Source: Rubrivirga sp. SAORIC476
Lineage (GTDB): Bacteria; Bacteroidota; Rhodothermia; Rhodothermales; Rubricoccaceae
DNA length: 64,000 nucleotides
Direction: 5' to 3'
Assembly (NCBI RefSeq): GCF_002283555.1
Contig: NZ_MVOI01000003.1
Location: 1,538,798-1,602,797, forward strand
In this document: one piece after another, positions 44,715 through 51,806 of the stretch
Layout of the letters: each line of letters starts with the position of its first letter
Position numbering within the stretch: the first letter of the stretch is position 1
The notes under the pieces: model-generated
The model's input: the letters and a program-made list of their open reading frames with translations, nothing else
What the model was told of the DNA's origin: nothing
Databases searched by the model: none
Made by a program: the position numbers and the translations under genes

Positions 44715-46861
44715 CGGGCCCGGGCGGTGAGCGACACGGAGGTGGGCAGCGGGCGCCCGGCGGCTACCGACTGCACGCGGACGGTGCCGTGCCCCTGCAC
44801 GCGCGTGTCGACGCCGAGCATCCGCAGCCACGCGACCGCCTGCCGGACGCTCCGGCCCCGCAGGTCGGGCATCCGCGCCGCCGCGTCCTCGGCCTCGTCG
44901 AGGCGGAGGGTGTCGTGCAGGTCCAGCGAGTCCCGGTCGTCGTGCATCGAGACGGGCTGCCACGGCAGGTCGTCGTCGTAGCGGACGCGGAAGCCCTCGG
45001 CGCGGACGAGCTGCGCCGCCAGCGTGCCCGGCATCCCGTCCACGCGCGGCACGCGGCCGACGGTCCGCGCGGCGATGGTACCGGAGGGCGCCACGCGCTC
45101 GGCGATGGTCGGGAACGTGCCGATCCAGCGCCGCGCCGTCGCGCCGAAGATGGGCGCGGCGACGGTGCCGCCACCGTAGCCGTTGGTCGGGTTGTCCAGC
45201 ACGATGGCGAGCACGACCTCCGGGTTCTCGACGGGGAACATGCCGACGAACGAGGAGCGGTACGTCCGCGAGTAGCCGCCGCCGACGGCGCGCTGGGCGG
45301 TGCCCGTCTTGCCCGCCACGCGCAGCCCGGCGACGCGCGCCAGCGGCGCCGTGCCCTCGGGGCTGACCACGTCCTCGAAGAAGGGCATCAGGCGCCGAGC
45401 CGTGTCCTCGCGGAAGGCGCGGCGGACCGAGTCCGGCTGGACCGCCCAGAGCACGCGCCCGGTCGTCGGGTCGCGCCGCTGGTCGACGACGTAGGGGCGG
45501 ACGAGCAGGCCGCCGTTGGCGAGGGCGCTGTAGGCGACGGCGAGTTGAAGCGGGGTCACCTCGACGCCGTAGCCGCGGCTCATGGAGGTCAGCGTGGCGC
45601 CGCTCCAGTCCTCGGGCTTGCGGAGCGACCCGGCGACCTCGCCCGGCATGTCCACGAAGGTTGGCTGGCCGAAGCCGAGGTCGCGGGCGGCCTGGTAGAG
45701 CGGCCCCGCCCCGATCCGCTCGGCCGCCTCGGCCATCGCGATGTTGGACGACTTGGCGATGGCCTGCGCGAACGTGATCCGGCCGTAGCCGTGGGCGTCC
45801 TGCACCGTCCGCCCGTGGAAGACGCGCCAGCCCTCGCCGGTGTCGAACACGTCGTCCGGCGCGACGGCGCCGCTCTCCAGCGCCGCGATGGCGGTGACGA
45901 GCTTGAACGTCGAGCCGGGCTCGATGCGGTCCACGACGGCGTGGTTGCGGCGGGCGGCGTCCGAGTACGCGCCTGCGCGGTTGGGATCGTAGGTGGGCAC
46001 GTTGGCCATCGCGAGGATGGCGCCCGAGTGGGGGTCGAGGGCGACGGCCGTGCCCCACGCAGCGCCCGCCTCGGCGACGCCGCGGGCCAGTTCCTCCTCC
46101 AGGATGGCCTGCCGCACGAGGTCGATGGTCAGCACCACGTTGTCGCCGTGCTGCGGCTCCACGCGCGTCCCGCCGACCACGGCGCGGACGACGCCACGGC
46201 GGTCGCGCTGGACGGCCTGGCGGCCGGGCGTGCCCTGGAGGGCGTCGTCCAGCGTCATCTCCAGCCCGGCGACGCCGTCGAGGTCACGGGTGACGTGGCC
46301 GAGCACGTGCGCCGCGCGCGTCCCGTAGTTGTAGCGCCGCCGGTACGAACCGCTCACGATCAGCCCGCGGAAGTCGCCCGCATCGAGGGCCTCCTTGGCC
46401 GCCTCGTCGAGGTCGCGCACCAGCACCACGTACTGCCGGCTGGACCGGTCGGCGACGCGCGTCCGGTAGTACTCGGCGCTCGTGCCCGTCAGCCGCCCGA
46501 GGAGCGTGTACAGCTCGCTCGCCCGCGCCTCGAAGCCCGCCACCGTGGGGTCGGCCGCGACCTCGTACCGCGCCGTGTTGACGACGAGCGCCCGCCCGCG
46601 CCGGTCGAGGATGGCGCCCCGCTGCGCGGCCAGCTCGATCACGCTCTCCGACTGGCGCTCGCCCTGCGCACGCAGCTCCTCGCCCTCGCTCATGTGGATC
46701 TGCACCAGCTTCCCGACCACGAGGATCGGGAGAGCCAGGAGCACCACGAAGACGACGTAGAGCCGGGTGAGAATGGAGTCGCGAGCGGCGATGACCGGGC
46801 GGGTAAAAAGGTGGAGGGTGAGCAGTGAGGGATCGAGAGTGGGGAGGGCGAGCCCCCTCAC
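44711..46861 (-). CDS. ftsI: Septal transpeptidase FtsI/PBP3 with C-terminal PASTA domain
   Basis: A 716-aa class B penicillin-binding protein cross-linking septal peptidoglycan. GTG start directly after the ftsL stop; no better in-frame start exists before the transmembrane helix (about 31-52). The N-terminal dimerisation domain has AAQRGAILDRRGRALV. The transpeptidase has SxxK in PGSTFKLVTA (Ser near 317), SxN in AKSSNIAMAE, and KTG in AGKTGTAQR (near 516). The last 55 residues (MPDLRGRSVRQAVAWLRMLG) are a PASTA domain. ATGA overlap with murE. Confidence 0.96.
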   Translation of the reverse strand: MRGLALPTLDPSLLTLHLFTRPVIAARDSILTRLYVVFVVLLALPILVVGKLVQIHMSEGEELRAQGERQSESVIELAAQRGAILDRRGRALVVNTARYEVAADPTVAGFEARASELYTLLGRLTGTSAEYYRTRVADRSSRQYVVLVRDLDEAAKEALDAGDFRGLIVSGSYRRRYNYGTRAAHVLGHVTRDLDGVAGLEMTLDDALQGTPGRQAVQRDRRGVVRAVVGGTRVEPQHGDNVVLTIDLVRQAILEEELARGVAEAGAAWGTAVALDPHSGAILAMANVPTYDPNRAGAYSDAARRNHAVVDRIEPGSTFKLVTAIAALESGAVAPDDVFDTGEGWRVFHGRTVQDAHGYGRITFAQAIAKSSNIAMAEAAERIGAGPLYQAARDLGFGQPTFVDMPGEVAGSLRKPEDWSGATLTSMSRGYGVEVTPLQLAVAYSALANGGLLVRPYVVDQRRDPTTGRVLWAVQPDSVRRAFREDTARRLMPFFEDVVSPEGTAPLARVAGLRVAGKTGTAQRAVGGGYSRTYRSSFVGMFPVENPEVVLAIVLDNPTNGYGGGTVAAPIFGATARRWIGTFPTIAERVAPSGTIAARTVGRVPRVDGMPGTLAAQLVRAEGFRVRYDDDLPWQPVSMHDDRDSLDLHDTLRLDEAEDAAARMPDLRGRSVRQAVAWLRMLGVDTRVQGHGTVRVQSVAAGRPLPTSVSLTARAR

Positions 46862-47353
46862 TCATTCACCCAGTCGGATGGTGGGGCCGTAGGCGACGCC
46901 TTCTTCCAGGCCGAGGCTGGCGGCCCGGCCGAGGACGGCGCGAGGGCCCGTCATCCGGTCGACGTCGCCCTGGAGGCGCTGGTGGGTCAGGCGGAGACGC
47001 TCGTTGTCGCGCCGGGCGTCCTGGAGGGCGTCCAGCGTGGCGCGCGTGGCGTAGGCGTGGCCGAGGAAGAGCGTGATCACGAGGCAGACGAGCAGCGTCG
47101 TGATTCCGAAGCGGAGGCTGGGGACGGCGTCGAGGGGCCGGGCGCGGCGGACCTTCTTGGCGGCCTCGGTGCTGGCCTTCTTGGCACCAGCCCGGGCCCG
47201 CTTCGTCCCGCCCGCCAGCTTCGACGGCGGCGAGGCCGGGAGGTCGGTCCAGCCGGGCAGCGTCGTTCCCGTCCGTGCCTTCGCCGCCGCCTGACGCTTG
47301 GTGGGCGTCCGGCGCGTGCTCGTCGTGGACGGCTTCGTCTTGGTCGAGGGCAT
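46862..47353 (-). CDS. ftsL: FtsL-like division protein with a long basic N-terminal tail
   Basis: A 163-aa bitopic protein placed where ftsL belongs, between rsmH and ftsI. Residues 1-75 are Lys/Arg/Thr/Ala-rich (STRRTPTKRQAAAKARTG, GTKRARAGAKKASTEAAKKVRR) and probably disordered. One helix spans about 81-102 (FGITTLLVCLVITLFLGHAY), then a coiled-coil segment LDALQDARRDNERLRLTHQRLQGDVDRM and a short LGLEEG tail. FtsL sequences are poorly conserved, so the call rests on topology and synteny. The basic tail is unusually long. Confidence 0.85.
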   Translation of the reverse strand: MPSTKTKPSTTSTRRTPTKRQAAAKARTGTTLPGWTDLPASPPSKLAGGTKRARAGAKKASTEAAKKVRRARPLDAVPSLRFGITTLLVCLVITLFLGHAYATRATLDALQDARRDNERLRLTHQRLQGDVDRMTGPRAVLGRAASLGLEEGVAYGPTIRLGE

Positions 47354-47433
47354 CGTGGTGGGAGGCGAAGGAGGGCGAGGCCCGGGGGCGGGGGCGGCGT
47401 GACCGGCGGCTCGAAAACCGCCGCGCGAGCCGC

Positions 47434-48531
47434 TCACGCTCCTGGGTGTCGCTCGGGGGGCTCGGTGAGGGAGTGCTTTGCGGCGACGCGGAGGCGAGCG
47501 CTCCGGGCGCGAGGGTTGGCAGCCGTCTCCGCGTCCGTCGCCACGACGGGACGGCGGGTGACGGCCCGCCACGGGGTGAGCGGGTTGCCGAAGGAGTCCT
47601 TCTCGACCTGCGCCGTGAAGCGGCCGGTGCGGAGGAACTGCTTGGCGCGGCGGTCCTCCAGGCTGTGGTAGGCGATGACGGCCAGGCGGCCGCCCTCGGC
47701 GAGCACGTCGAGAGCGGCGGGCAGCGCGCGCTCCAGCACCTCCATCTCGCCGTTGACGGCGATGCGGAGGGCCTGGAAGACGCGGGCGAGCGTCTTCAGC
47801 TCGTCGCGCGTGGGGACGGACTGGCGGACCACGTCGGCGAGCGCGGCGGTGGTCGTGGGAGCGGCGGCCTTGATGGCGCGGGCAATGGCGCGCGAGCGGC
47901 GCTCCTCGCCGTACTGATAGATCACGTCCGCCAGGTCGTCGGCGCGGAGGCGGGCGATGAGGGCGGCGGCGGTCTCCCCCTTGTCGCCCATCCGCATGTC
48001 CAGCGGACCGTCCTGTCCGTAGGCGAAGCCGCGCGCGCCCTCGTCGAGCTGGTGGCTGCTGACGCCGAGGTCGAGCAACACACCCGCTGCGGGGCGGCCG
48101 TGCGCGGGGCCGTAGCCGGACCGCGCGAGCAGGCTGTCGAGGTCGCCGAAGTTTCCCTTCAGTGCGACGAACCGGCCGGCGGCCTCGGCGTCGGCCAGGC
48201 GCTCGCGGGCGGTGGCGAGCGCCTCGGGGTCCTGGTCGACGCCGATCACCAGCGCATCCGGCCCGAGCACGTCGAGCAACGCGGCCGAGTGCCCACCGCC
48301 ACCGAGCGTCCCGTCGACGTAGAGTCCGTCCGGGTCGGTGACCAGCAGGTCGAGCGTCTCGGTGGCGAGCACCGGCGCGTGGTACGGCGTCGCGTAGCGG
48401 AGCGCGTCGCTCCCGGTCCGGGCATCCACCCCGCCGTCCCCTGTCGCGCCGCCGGCGCCCACGTCGGAGCCGACCCCGACGTTCGAGACGTCGGGGCGAT
48501 CGGCGCGGCGTGGGCGGCGAGAGCGGGTCAT
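47434..48531 (-). CDS. rsmH: 16S rRNA (cytosine1402-N4)-methyltransferase
   Basis: A SAM-dependent methyltransferase (RsmH/MraW) acting on the 30S decoding centre. Motifs: YHAPVLATETLDLL, VDGTLGGGGHSAALLD, VIGVDQDPEAL, VLLDLGVSSHQLDEGARGFAYGQDGPLDMRMG and VIAYHSLEDRRAKQFL. Start uncertain: 48531 gives 365 aa. ATG 48552, ATG 48594 and GTG 48600 are also in frame, and the last two would overlap mraZ. All versions carry a non-conserved Gly/Asp-rich leader before the conserved YHAPVL. Ends 80 nt before ftsL. Confidence 0.95.
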   Translation of the reverse strand: MTRSRRPRRADRPDVSNVGVGSDVGAGGATGDGGVDARTGSDALRYATPYHAPVLATETLDLLVTDPDGLYVDGTLGGGGHSAALLDVLGPDALVIGVDQDPEALATARERLADAEAAGRFVALKGNFGDLDSLLARSGYGPAHGRPAAGVLLDLGVSSHQLDEGARGFAYGQDGPLDMRMGDKGETAAALIARLRADDLADVIYQYGEERRSRAIARAIKAAAPTTTAALADVVRQSVPTRDELKTLARVFQALRIAVNGEMEVLERALPAALDVLAEGGRLAVIAYHSLEDRRAKQFLRTGRFTAQVEKDSFGNPLTPWRAVTRRPVVATDAETAANPRARSARLRVAAKHSLTEPPERHPGA

Positions 48532-48583
48532 GGAGGGGAGTGCGGCGGGCATGGACAGGGGGGCGAGCGGGATCTCCGGGGGG

Positions 48584-49042
48584 TCAGATCCCATCCTCAC
48601 CCATCACTCGCTCGGCGAGCGATTCGTAGGACTCTTCCTGGTCGTCTTCGTGGGCGTCGAGCGTCTCCGTGTTCCAGACCTCCAGGCGGTCCATGATGCC
48701 GAGGACGCTGACCTTCTGGCCCGGCTCGAGCCCGGCGAACTTGAGCAGCGGCTTCGGCAGCGCGATGCGGCCCTGGGCGTCGAGCGTGAGTTCGTCGGCC
48801 CAGCGGAGGAGCGTGCGGACGAAGCCACGGTTGGCGGTCACGAACTGGTTCTTCTCCCGGATGCGCTCCTCGATGACCTCCCACTCGTCGAGCGGGTAGA
48901 GGAGGATGCACTGCTCGACGCCTCGCGTAGCGACAAAGGTGGACTTGGCGTCGGGGGTGAGCTCCCGCCGCATCTTCGCCGGGACGGGCAGTCGGCCCTT
49001 CCCGTCGATGGTGTTCTCCGCTTGTCCTTTGAAGCCGGCCAT
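48584..49042 (-). CDS. mraZ: Transcriptional regulator MraZ
   Basis: A 152-aa MraZ, a ring-forming AbrB-like DNA-binding protein that represses its own dcw operon. Both SpoVT-AbrB repeats carry the DxxxR core: NTIDGKGRLPVPAKMRREL and LTLDAQGRIALPKPLLKFAGL. The ATG at 49042 lies within CCGGC-CATG-GCCGG, a 5-bp stem exposing the start codon in its loop. GTGGG repeats 50-75 bp upstream fit the known MraZ operator. The acidic tail (AHEDDQEESYESL) is normal for the family. Confidence 0.96.
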   Translation of the reverse strand: MAGFKGQAENTIDGKGRLPVPAKMRRELTPDAKSTFVATRGVEQCILLYPLDEWEVIEERIREKNQFVTANRGFVRTLLRWADELTLDAQGRIALPKPLLKFAGLEPGQKVSVLGIMDRLEVWNTETLDAHEDDQEESYESLAERVMGEDGI

Positions 49043-49090
49043 GGCCGGGAGTTGGGTTGCGCAGAAGGGGCCGCCAGGCTGCGGGGGCGA

Positions 49091-49118
49091 TTCCCCACTT
49101 TTCCCCACTGCTCCCCCA
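49091..49118 (-). promoter_or_regulatory. Probable MraZ operator (GTGGG direct repeats)
   Basis: On the minus strand GTGGGGAAAA and GTGGGGAATC are consecutive 10-bp units, preceded at 11 bp by a third, degenerate TTGGGGG. MraZ of E. coli and relatives binds TGGGN repeats spaced by 5 nt upstream of mraZ, so this is the expected autoregulatory site. It overlaps the predicted transcription start. Confidence 0.7.
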
Positions 49119-49123
49119 AAGTA
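49116..49123 (-). promoter_or_regulatory. Putative mraZ -7 promoter element
   Basis: TACTTTGG on the minus strand matches the TAnnTT(T/G)G form seen at the tRNA genes. It predicts a start near 49110 and a leader of about 68 nt. No good -33 element at the expected spacing. Confidence 0.4.
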
Positions 49124-49133
49124 CCCCTGCCCC

Positions 49134-49162
49134 TCAAAAAGGGCCGAATTGGCCCGTTTTTG
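49134..49162. terminator. Terminator-like hairpin between divergent mraZ and lexA promoters
   Basis: CAAAAAGGGCC and GGCCCGTTTTTG form a GC stem flanked by A5 and T5 with a 5-nt GAATT loop and one bulge. It lies between two divergent promoters, so it could insulate them from antisense transcription. Confidence 0.45.
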
Positions 49163-49169
49163 TGGATAA
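49161..49169 (-). promoter_or_regulatory. Perfect DnaA box in the lexA-mraZ intergenic region
   Basis: TTATCCACA on the minus strand matches the DnaA box consensus exactly. It is about 40 bp upstream of the mraZ -7 element and about 140 bp from the lexA ATG. The other perfect copy in the window is before ftsZ (34450). One box does not make an origin; a regulatory site is more likely. Confidence 0.5.
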
Positions 49170-49222
49170 GTCCCCCTTTACCCACGCCCTCCAGTCGGAC
49201 ATCCACCGACTTTGAGCCCAAA

Positions 49223-49238
49223 GTGAAAATGGTTTCAC
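49223..49238. promoter_or_regulatory. Probable LexA operator, distal copy
   Basis: GTGAAA-ATGG-TTTCAC, a 6-bp inverted repeat around a 4-bp centre. Its centre is 32 bp (about three helical turns) from the second copy, so two dimers would bind the same DNA face. It is neither the E. coli (CTGT-N8-ACAG) nor the B. subtilis (GAAC-N4-GTTC) SOS box. Confidence 0.65.
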
Positions 49239-49253
49239 CCCCTTTGCCCCCCA

Positions 49254-49271
49254 GGTGAAAATGATTTCACC
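49254..49271. promoter_or_regulatory. Probable LexA operator, proximal copy
   Basis: GGTGAAA-ATGA-TTTCACC, a 7-bp perfect inverted repeat abutting the lexA -7 element TACCTTGT. Binding here would block RNA polymerase, as expected for autorepression by the downstream lexA product. Confidence 0.7.
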
Positions 49272-49279
49272 TACCTTGT
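49272..49279 (+). promoter_or_regulatory. Putative lexA -7 promoter element
   Basis: TACCTTGT resembles TAnnTTTG and lies immediately downstream of the proximal operator, predicting a start near 49286 and a leader of about 22 nt to the lexA ATG. Confidence 0.45.
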
Positions 49280-49307
49280 TCCTCCCCCCCTCCCCCGGCT
49301 TTCCCCC

Positions 49308-49979
49308 ATGCGCGAGCGTCTCACCGAACGCCAGAACCAAGTCTACGAGTTCCTGCGGACGTACGTCCGCCGAAACGGGAAGCCGCCGACCCTCAAGGAG
49401 ATCGGGGCGCACCTCGACATCCGCTCCACCAACGGGGTCTTCAAGATGCTCTCGGTGCTGGAGGCGAAGGGCTACATCGTGCGGACGAAGCACGAGGCGC
49501 GCGGCATCGAGATCGTCGACGAGGTGGCGCTCGCCGACGACGAGCCGCCGGGCGTGATGATGCTGAAGCTGAAGGAGGGCGTCGGGAAGCGCGCTCGGGT
49601 GATGACGTCCGAGACGGCCGACCACCCGCTGCCGCGCTCGCGCAAGCCGCTGCTCCTCGACCCGAAGCTGCTGCCCGACGACGCCGACCTGGACGACTGC
49701 CTGGGGGTGACCGCGAGCGACGACGGGATGAACGGCGCGGGCGTCCGCAAGGGCGACACGGTGGTGGTCGAGGAGATGAGCTGGAAGGACATCCCCAATG
49801 GCGCGATGGCGGCGGTGTTCTTCTACGACCGCGTCGTGATCCGGCGCTTCGAGTACGCGGACAAGCGGCTCCACTTCCGCGCGGCCGACCGGACGTACGC
49901 CGACGAGTCGGCCCGGCCGGACGACCCGGAGTTCTTCGTCATCGGCCGGGCGCTGGTGCTCCTGCGGACGCTCGGGTGA
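49308..49979 (+). CDS. lexA: LexA-family repressor lacking the self-cleavage machinery
   Basis: A 223-aa LexA homologue. The N-terminal winged helix (1-70) is canonical: LTERQNQVYEFLRTYVRRNGKPPTLKEIGAHLDIRSTNGVFKML, ending in ARGIEIV as in LexA's RGIRLL. The C-terminal S24-like fold is recognisable (VRKGDTVVVEE, FFVIGRALVLLR). However, the catalytic Ser position reads D-G140-M instead of G-S-M, and the Lys position is Arg179 (VVIRRF for VTVKRL). No Ala-Gly bond is present in the cleavage region (85-120). It should bind DNA and dimerise but not autocleave, so classical RecA-driven SOS derepression is unlikely. Two palindromic operators lie at its promoter. Confidence 0.9.
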   Translation: MRERLTERQNQVYEFLRTYVRRNGKPPTLKEIGAHLDIRSTNGVFKMLSVLEAKGYIVRTKHEARGIEIVDEVALADDEPPGVMMLKLKEGVGKRARVMTSETADHPLPRSRKPLLLDPKLLPDDADLDDCLGVTASDDGMNGAGVRKGDTVVVEEMSWKDIPNGAMAAVFFYDRVVIRRFEYADKRLHFRAADRTYADESARPDDPEFFVIGRALVLLRTLG

Positions 49980-50012
49980 CGTGCGACGTGGACCGGCCCA
50001 CGTCGCGCGCGG

Positions 50013-51239
50013 TCATCCGCCCAGCGCTCCGAGCATCCAGGCGCAGCCGAGGGCGGCGTAGATGCCGAGCACGTACCCGGCGACGGCCATCAGCAGGCCG
50101 ACCGGCGCCATCGCGGGGTGGTAGACGCTCGCCACGATGGGCGCCGAGGCGGCGCCGCCGACGTTGGCCATCGAGCCGGTCGCGACGAAGAACAGCGGGG
50201 CCTTGAGGAGCTTGGCGGCGAGGAACAGCAGCCCGATGTGGACGGCCAGCCAGACGACGCCGGTGAGCAGGAGCAGCGGGGCTTCCTGGACGGCGCCGAG
50301 GTCGCCCTGGGCACCGATGGAGGTCAGCAGGAGGTAGAGCGCGACGTAGCCGATGCGGCTGGCGCCGTCGGCCTCGAGGTTGCGCATCCGGGTGAAGGAG
50401 AGCGCGAGCCCGGCGGTGACGGCGATCAGGACGGCCCAGGTGCCGCCGGAGATGATGGTGGGGTCGCCCAGGCTGGGCATGGCGCCGCCGAGGGTGCGCG
50501 CCAGCACGGCCGCGCCGATGCCCAGGCCGATGATGATGGCGCCGGTGTCAATGGCGATCGGCCGACGGGTGGTGTCGATCTCCTGGAGGGTCGCGTTGAC
50601 GCGGTCCATCGCCGAGGTGTCGGCGCCGACCCAGGCGTTGAACCGGTCCTGGTAGTTGGACAGGAAGAGGAGGATGGCCATCCAGCCGTAGCCGACGACG
50701 GTGTCGACGACGATGACGGGGCCGAGGTCGCGCAGGCCGACGCTCTCCTGGATCGCGACCATGTTGGCCGTCCCGCCGATCCAGCTCCCGCTCAGGGCGG
50801 CGAGCTGCTGCCACGTCTCGGGCTCGCCGATCAGCCGCCCGACGAGCAGGAACGCGATGGGCGCTCCGATGACGATGCCGAGCGTGCCGACGACCAGCAT
50901 GATGAGCGCCAGCCGCCCCATGCTCAGGATCGCGCGCAGGTCGATGGTGAGCATGAGCAGGAACAGCGCCATCGGGAGGAGGACGGTCCCGAAGGTGGTG
51001 TAGGCCGGGTTGATGTACTCGGCCGAGGTGGCGGTCTCGGGCACGTAGGCCTGGGTCACGCCGAGCGTGGTGAGCACCATCGGCACGAAGTAGGCCCAGA
51101 TCACCGGCGGGATGATGTCGAACACGCGCTTCAGCGCGGGCACGCGGGCGAGCGCGAAGACGGCGGCCAGCACCGACGCCAGCAGGGCGGCCGTCTGGAG
51201 CGGGTCGGTGATGAGGGCGGCGGGGCCGGTGGTGTCCAT
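50013..51239 (-). CDS. DUF819 family membrane protein
   Basis: A 408-aa polytopic inner-membrane protein of the DUF819 (YjcL-like) family, of unknown transport role. About ten to eleven helices. Recognisable blocks: PPVIWAYFVPMVLTTLGV, MLTIDLRAILSMGRLALIML, LSGSWIGGTANMVAIQES, VVDTVVGYGWMAILLFLSN and ATGSMANVGGAASAPIVASVYHPAMAPVGLLMAVAGYVLGIYAALGCAWML. It is convergent with lexA, 33 bp apart. Upstream lies the repeat-bearing non-coding stretch. Confidence 0.9.
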   Translation of the reverse strand: MDTTGPAALITDPLQTAALLASVLAAVFALARVPALKRVFDIIPPVIWAYFVPMVLTTLGVTQAYVPETATSAEYINPAYTTFGTVLLPMALFLLMLTIDLRAILSMGRLALIMLVVGTLGIVIGAPIAFLLVGRLIGEPETWQQLAALSGSWIGGTANMVAIQESVGLRDLGPVIVVDTVVGYGWMAILLFLSNYQDRFNAWVGADTSAMDRVNATLQEIDTTRRPIAIDTGAIIIGLGIGAAVLARTLGGAMPSLGDPTIISGGTWAVLIAVTAGLALSFTRMRNLEADGASRIGYVALYLLLTSIGAQGDLGAVQEAPLLLLTGVVWLAVHIGLLFLAAKLLKAPLFFVATGSMANVGGAASAPIVASVYHPAMAPVGLLMAVAGYVLGIYAALGCAWMLGALGG

Positions 51240-51326
51240 GCGGGCGCGGGAGGGGAGCCGCGAAGATAGCCGGGCCCGCCTCGGGGGCTCGGGGGAAGCC
51301 CGGAGGGGGCACGCGCGCGCTCCGGC

Positions 51327-51407
51327 GTGAGACAGCCGCTCTAGACCGTGAGACAGCCGCTCTAGACCGTGAGACGGCCGCTCTAGACCGTGAGACGGCC
51401 GCTACGG
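51327..51407. repeat. 21-bp tandem repeat, about 3.7 copies
   Basis: Units start at 51327, 51348, 51369 and 51390 and begin GTGAGACRGCCGCTCTAGA. Units 1 and 2 are identical; unit 3 has one change (A to G); unit 4 diverges after 14 bases. Further right, GTGCAAGACGGCTCT and GTGGAACGACCGCT look like older decayed units. No spacers, so not CRISPR. Function unknown. Confidence 0.85.
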
Positions 51408-51607
51408 GGTGCAAGACGGCTCTTTCAGACCGTGGAACGACCGCTGCATCTCGTCAGATGGACACTACGAGTGGTACGACGGCGGCTCTACCTCGTAGAG
51501 TGGCCGGAACGAACTGCTGGATGGTCGCAAGAGGGCGTCGGGTGGCGTCTACGGGCGGTAGGAGCGGGTCTCACGGGTGGCGGCTCGCGACGCGGGTCTG
51601 GCTGGGT

Positions 51608-51627
51608 CCGCCTCGGGCCCGAGGCGG
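51608..51627. repeat. GCCTCGG-type palindrome in the non-coding stretch
   Basis: CCGCCTCGG and CCGAGGCGG around a GC centre, perfect over 9 bp per arm. About 180 bp beyond the hutG stop (51807, minus strand), so it could end hut transcription. Confidence 0.5.
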
Positions 51628-51806
51628 GGTGTCCGGTGGCGGCCGTCAGGAAAGCACCGGAGCGACAGGAAGCCACGCTCGTGGACCGAGTCGGCTCGCA
51701 CGCGCTCGGCGAAGTGCGGACGGGTCCCACTGTAGGAGTCGGGACGATGGAGGGCTGGGGCGAGCGTCTCTGCCGGGTCCATCCCACGCCTAGCCCTCCC
51801 TGCGCA

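Larger units (their letters stand above)
51240..51806. other. 567-bp non-coding stretch between DUF819 and hutG genes
   Basis: No credible gene on either strand: open frames here lack the strong third-position GC bias of the neighbours and match nothing. It contains the DUF819 promoter region, a 21-bp tandem repeat (51327-51407) whose copies decay to the right until about 51500, and one GCCTCGG palindrome (51608-51627). The rest (about 51630-51806) shows no structure I can name. Confidence 0.6.

Noticed and set aside
46284-46865. 193-codon frame with an ATG between ftsL and ftsI
   Set aside because: Entirely inside ftsI in another frame, Arg/Pro-rich, with no transmembrane helix; the GTG-started ftsI frame has all PBP motifs.
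33075-49042. Missing murF as an anomaly of the dcw cluster
   Set aside because: Bacteroidota clusters commonly lack murF at this place, so it is expected elsewhere in the genome.
49161-49169. Replication origin
   Set aside because: A single DnaA box, no AT-rich unwinding element and no dnaA/dnaN nearby.
49223-49238. LexA-type palindromes as regulators of mraZ
   Set aside because: They are more than 100 bp upstream of the mraZ -7 element and adjoin the lexA promoter; control of dcw by LexA is not supported by position.
51327-51407. CRISPR array
   Set aside because: Repeats are directly contiguous with no spacers, no cas genes nearby, and copies decay progressively.
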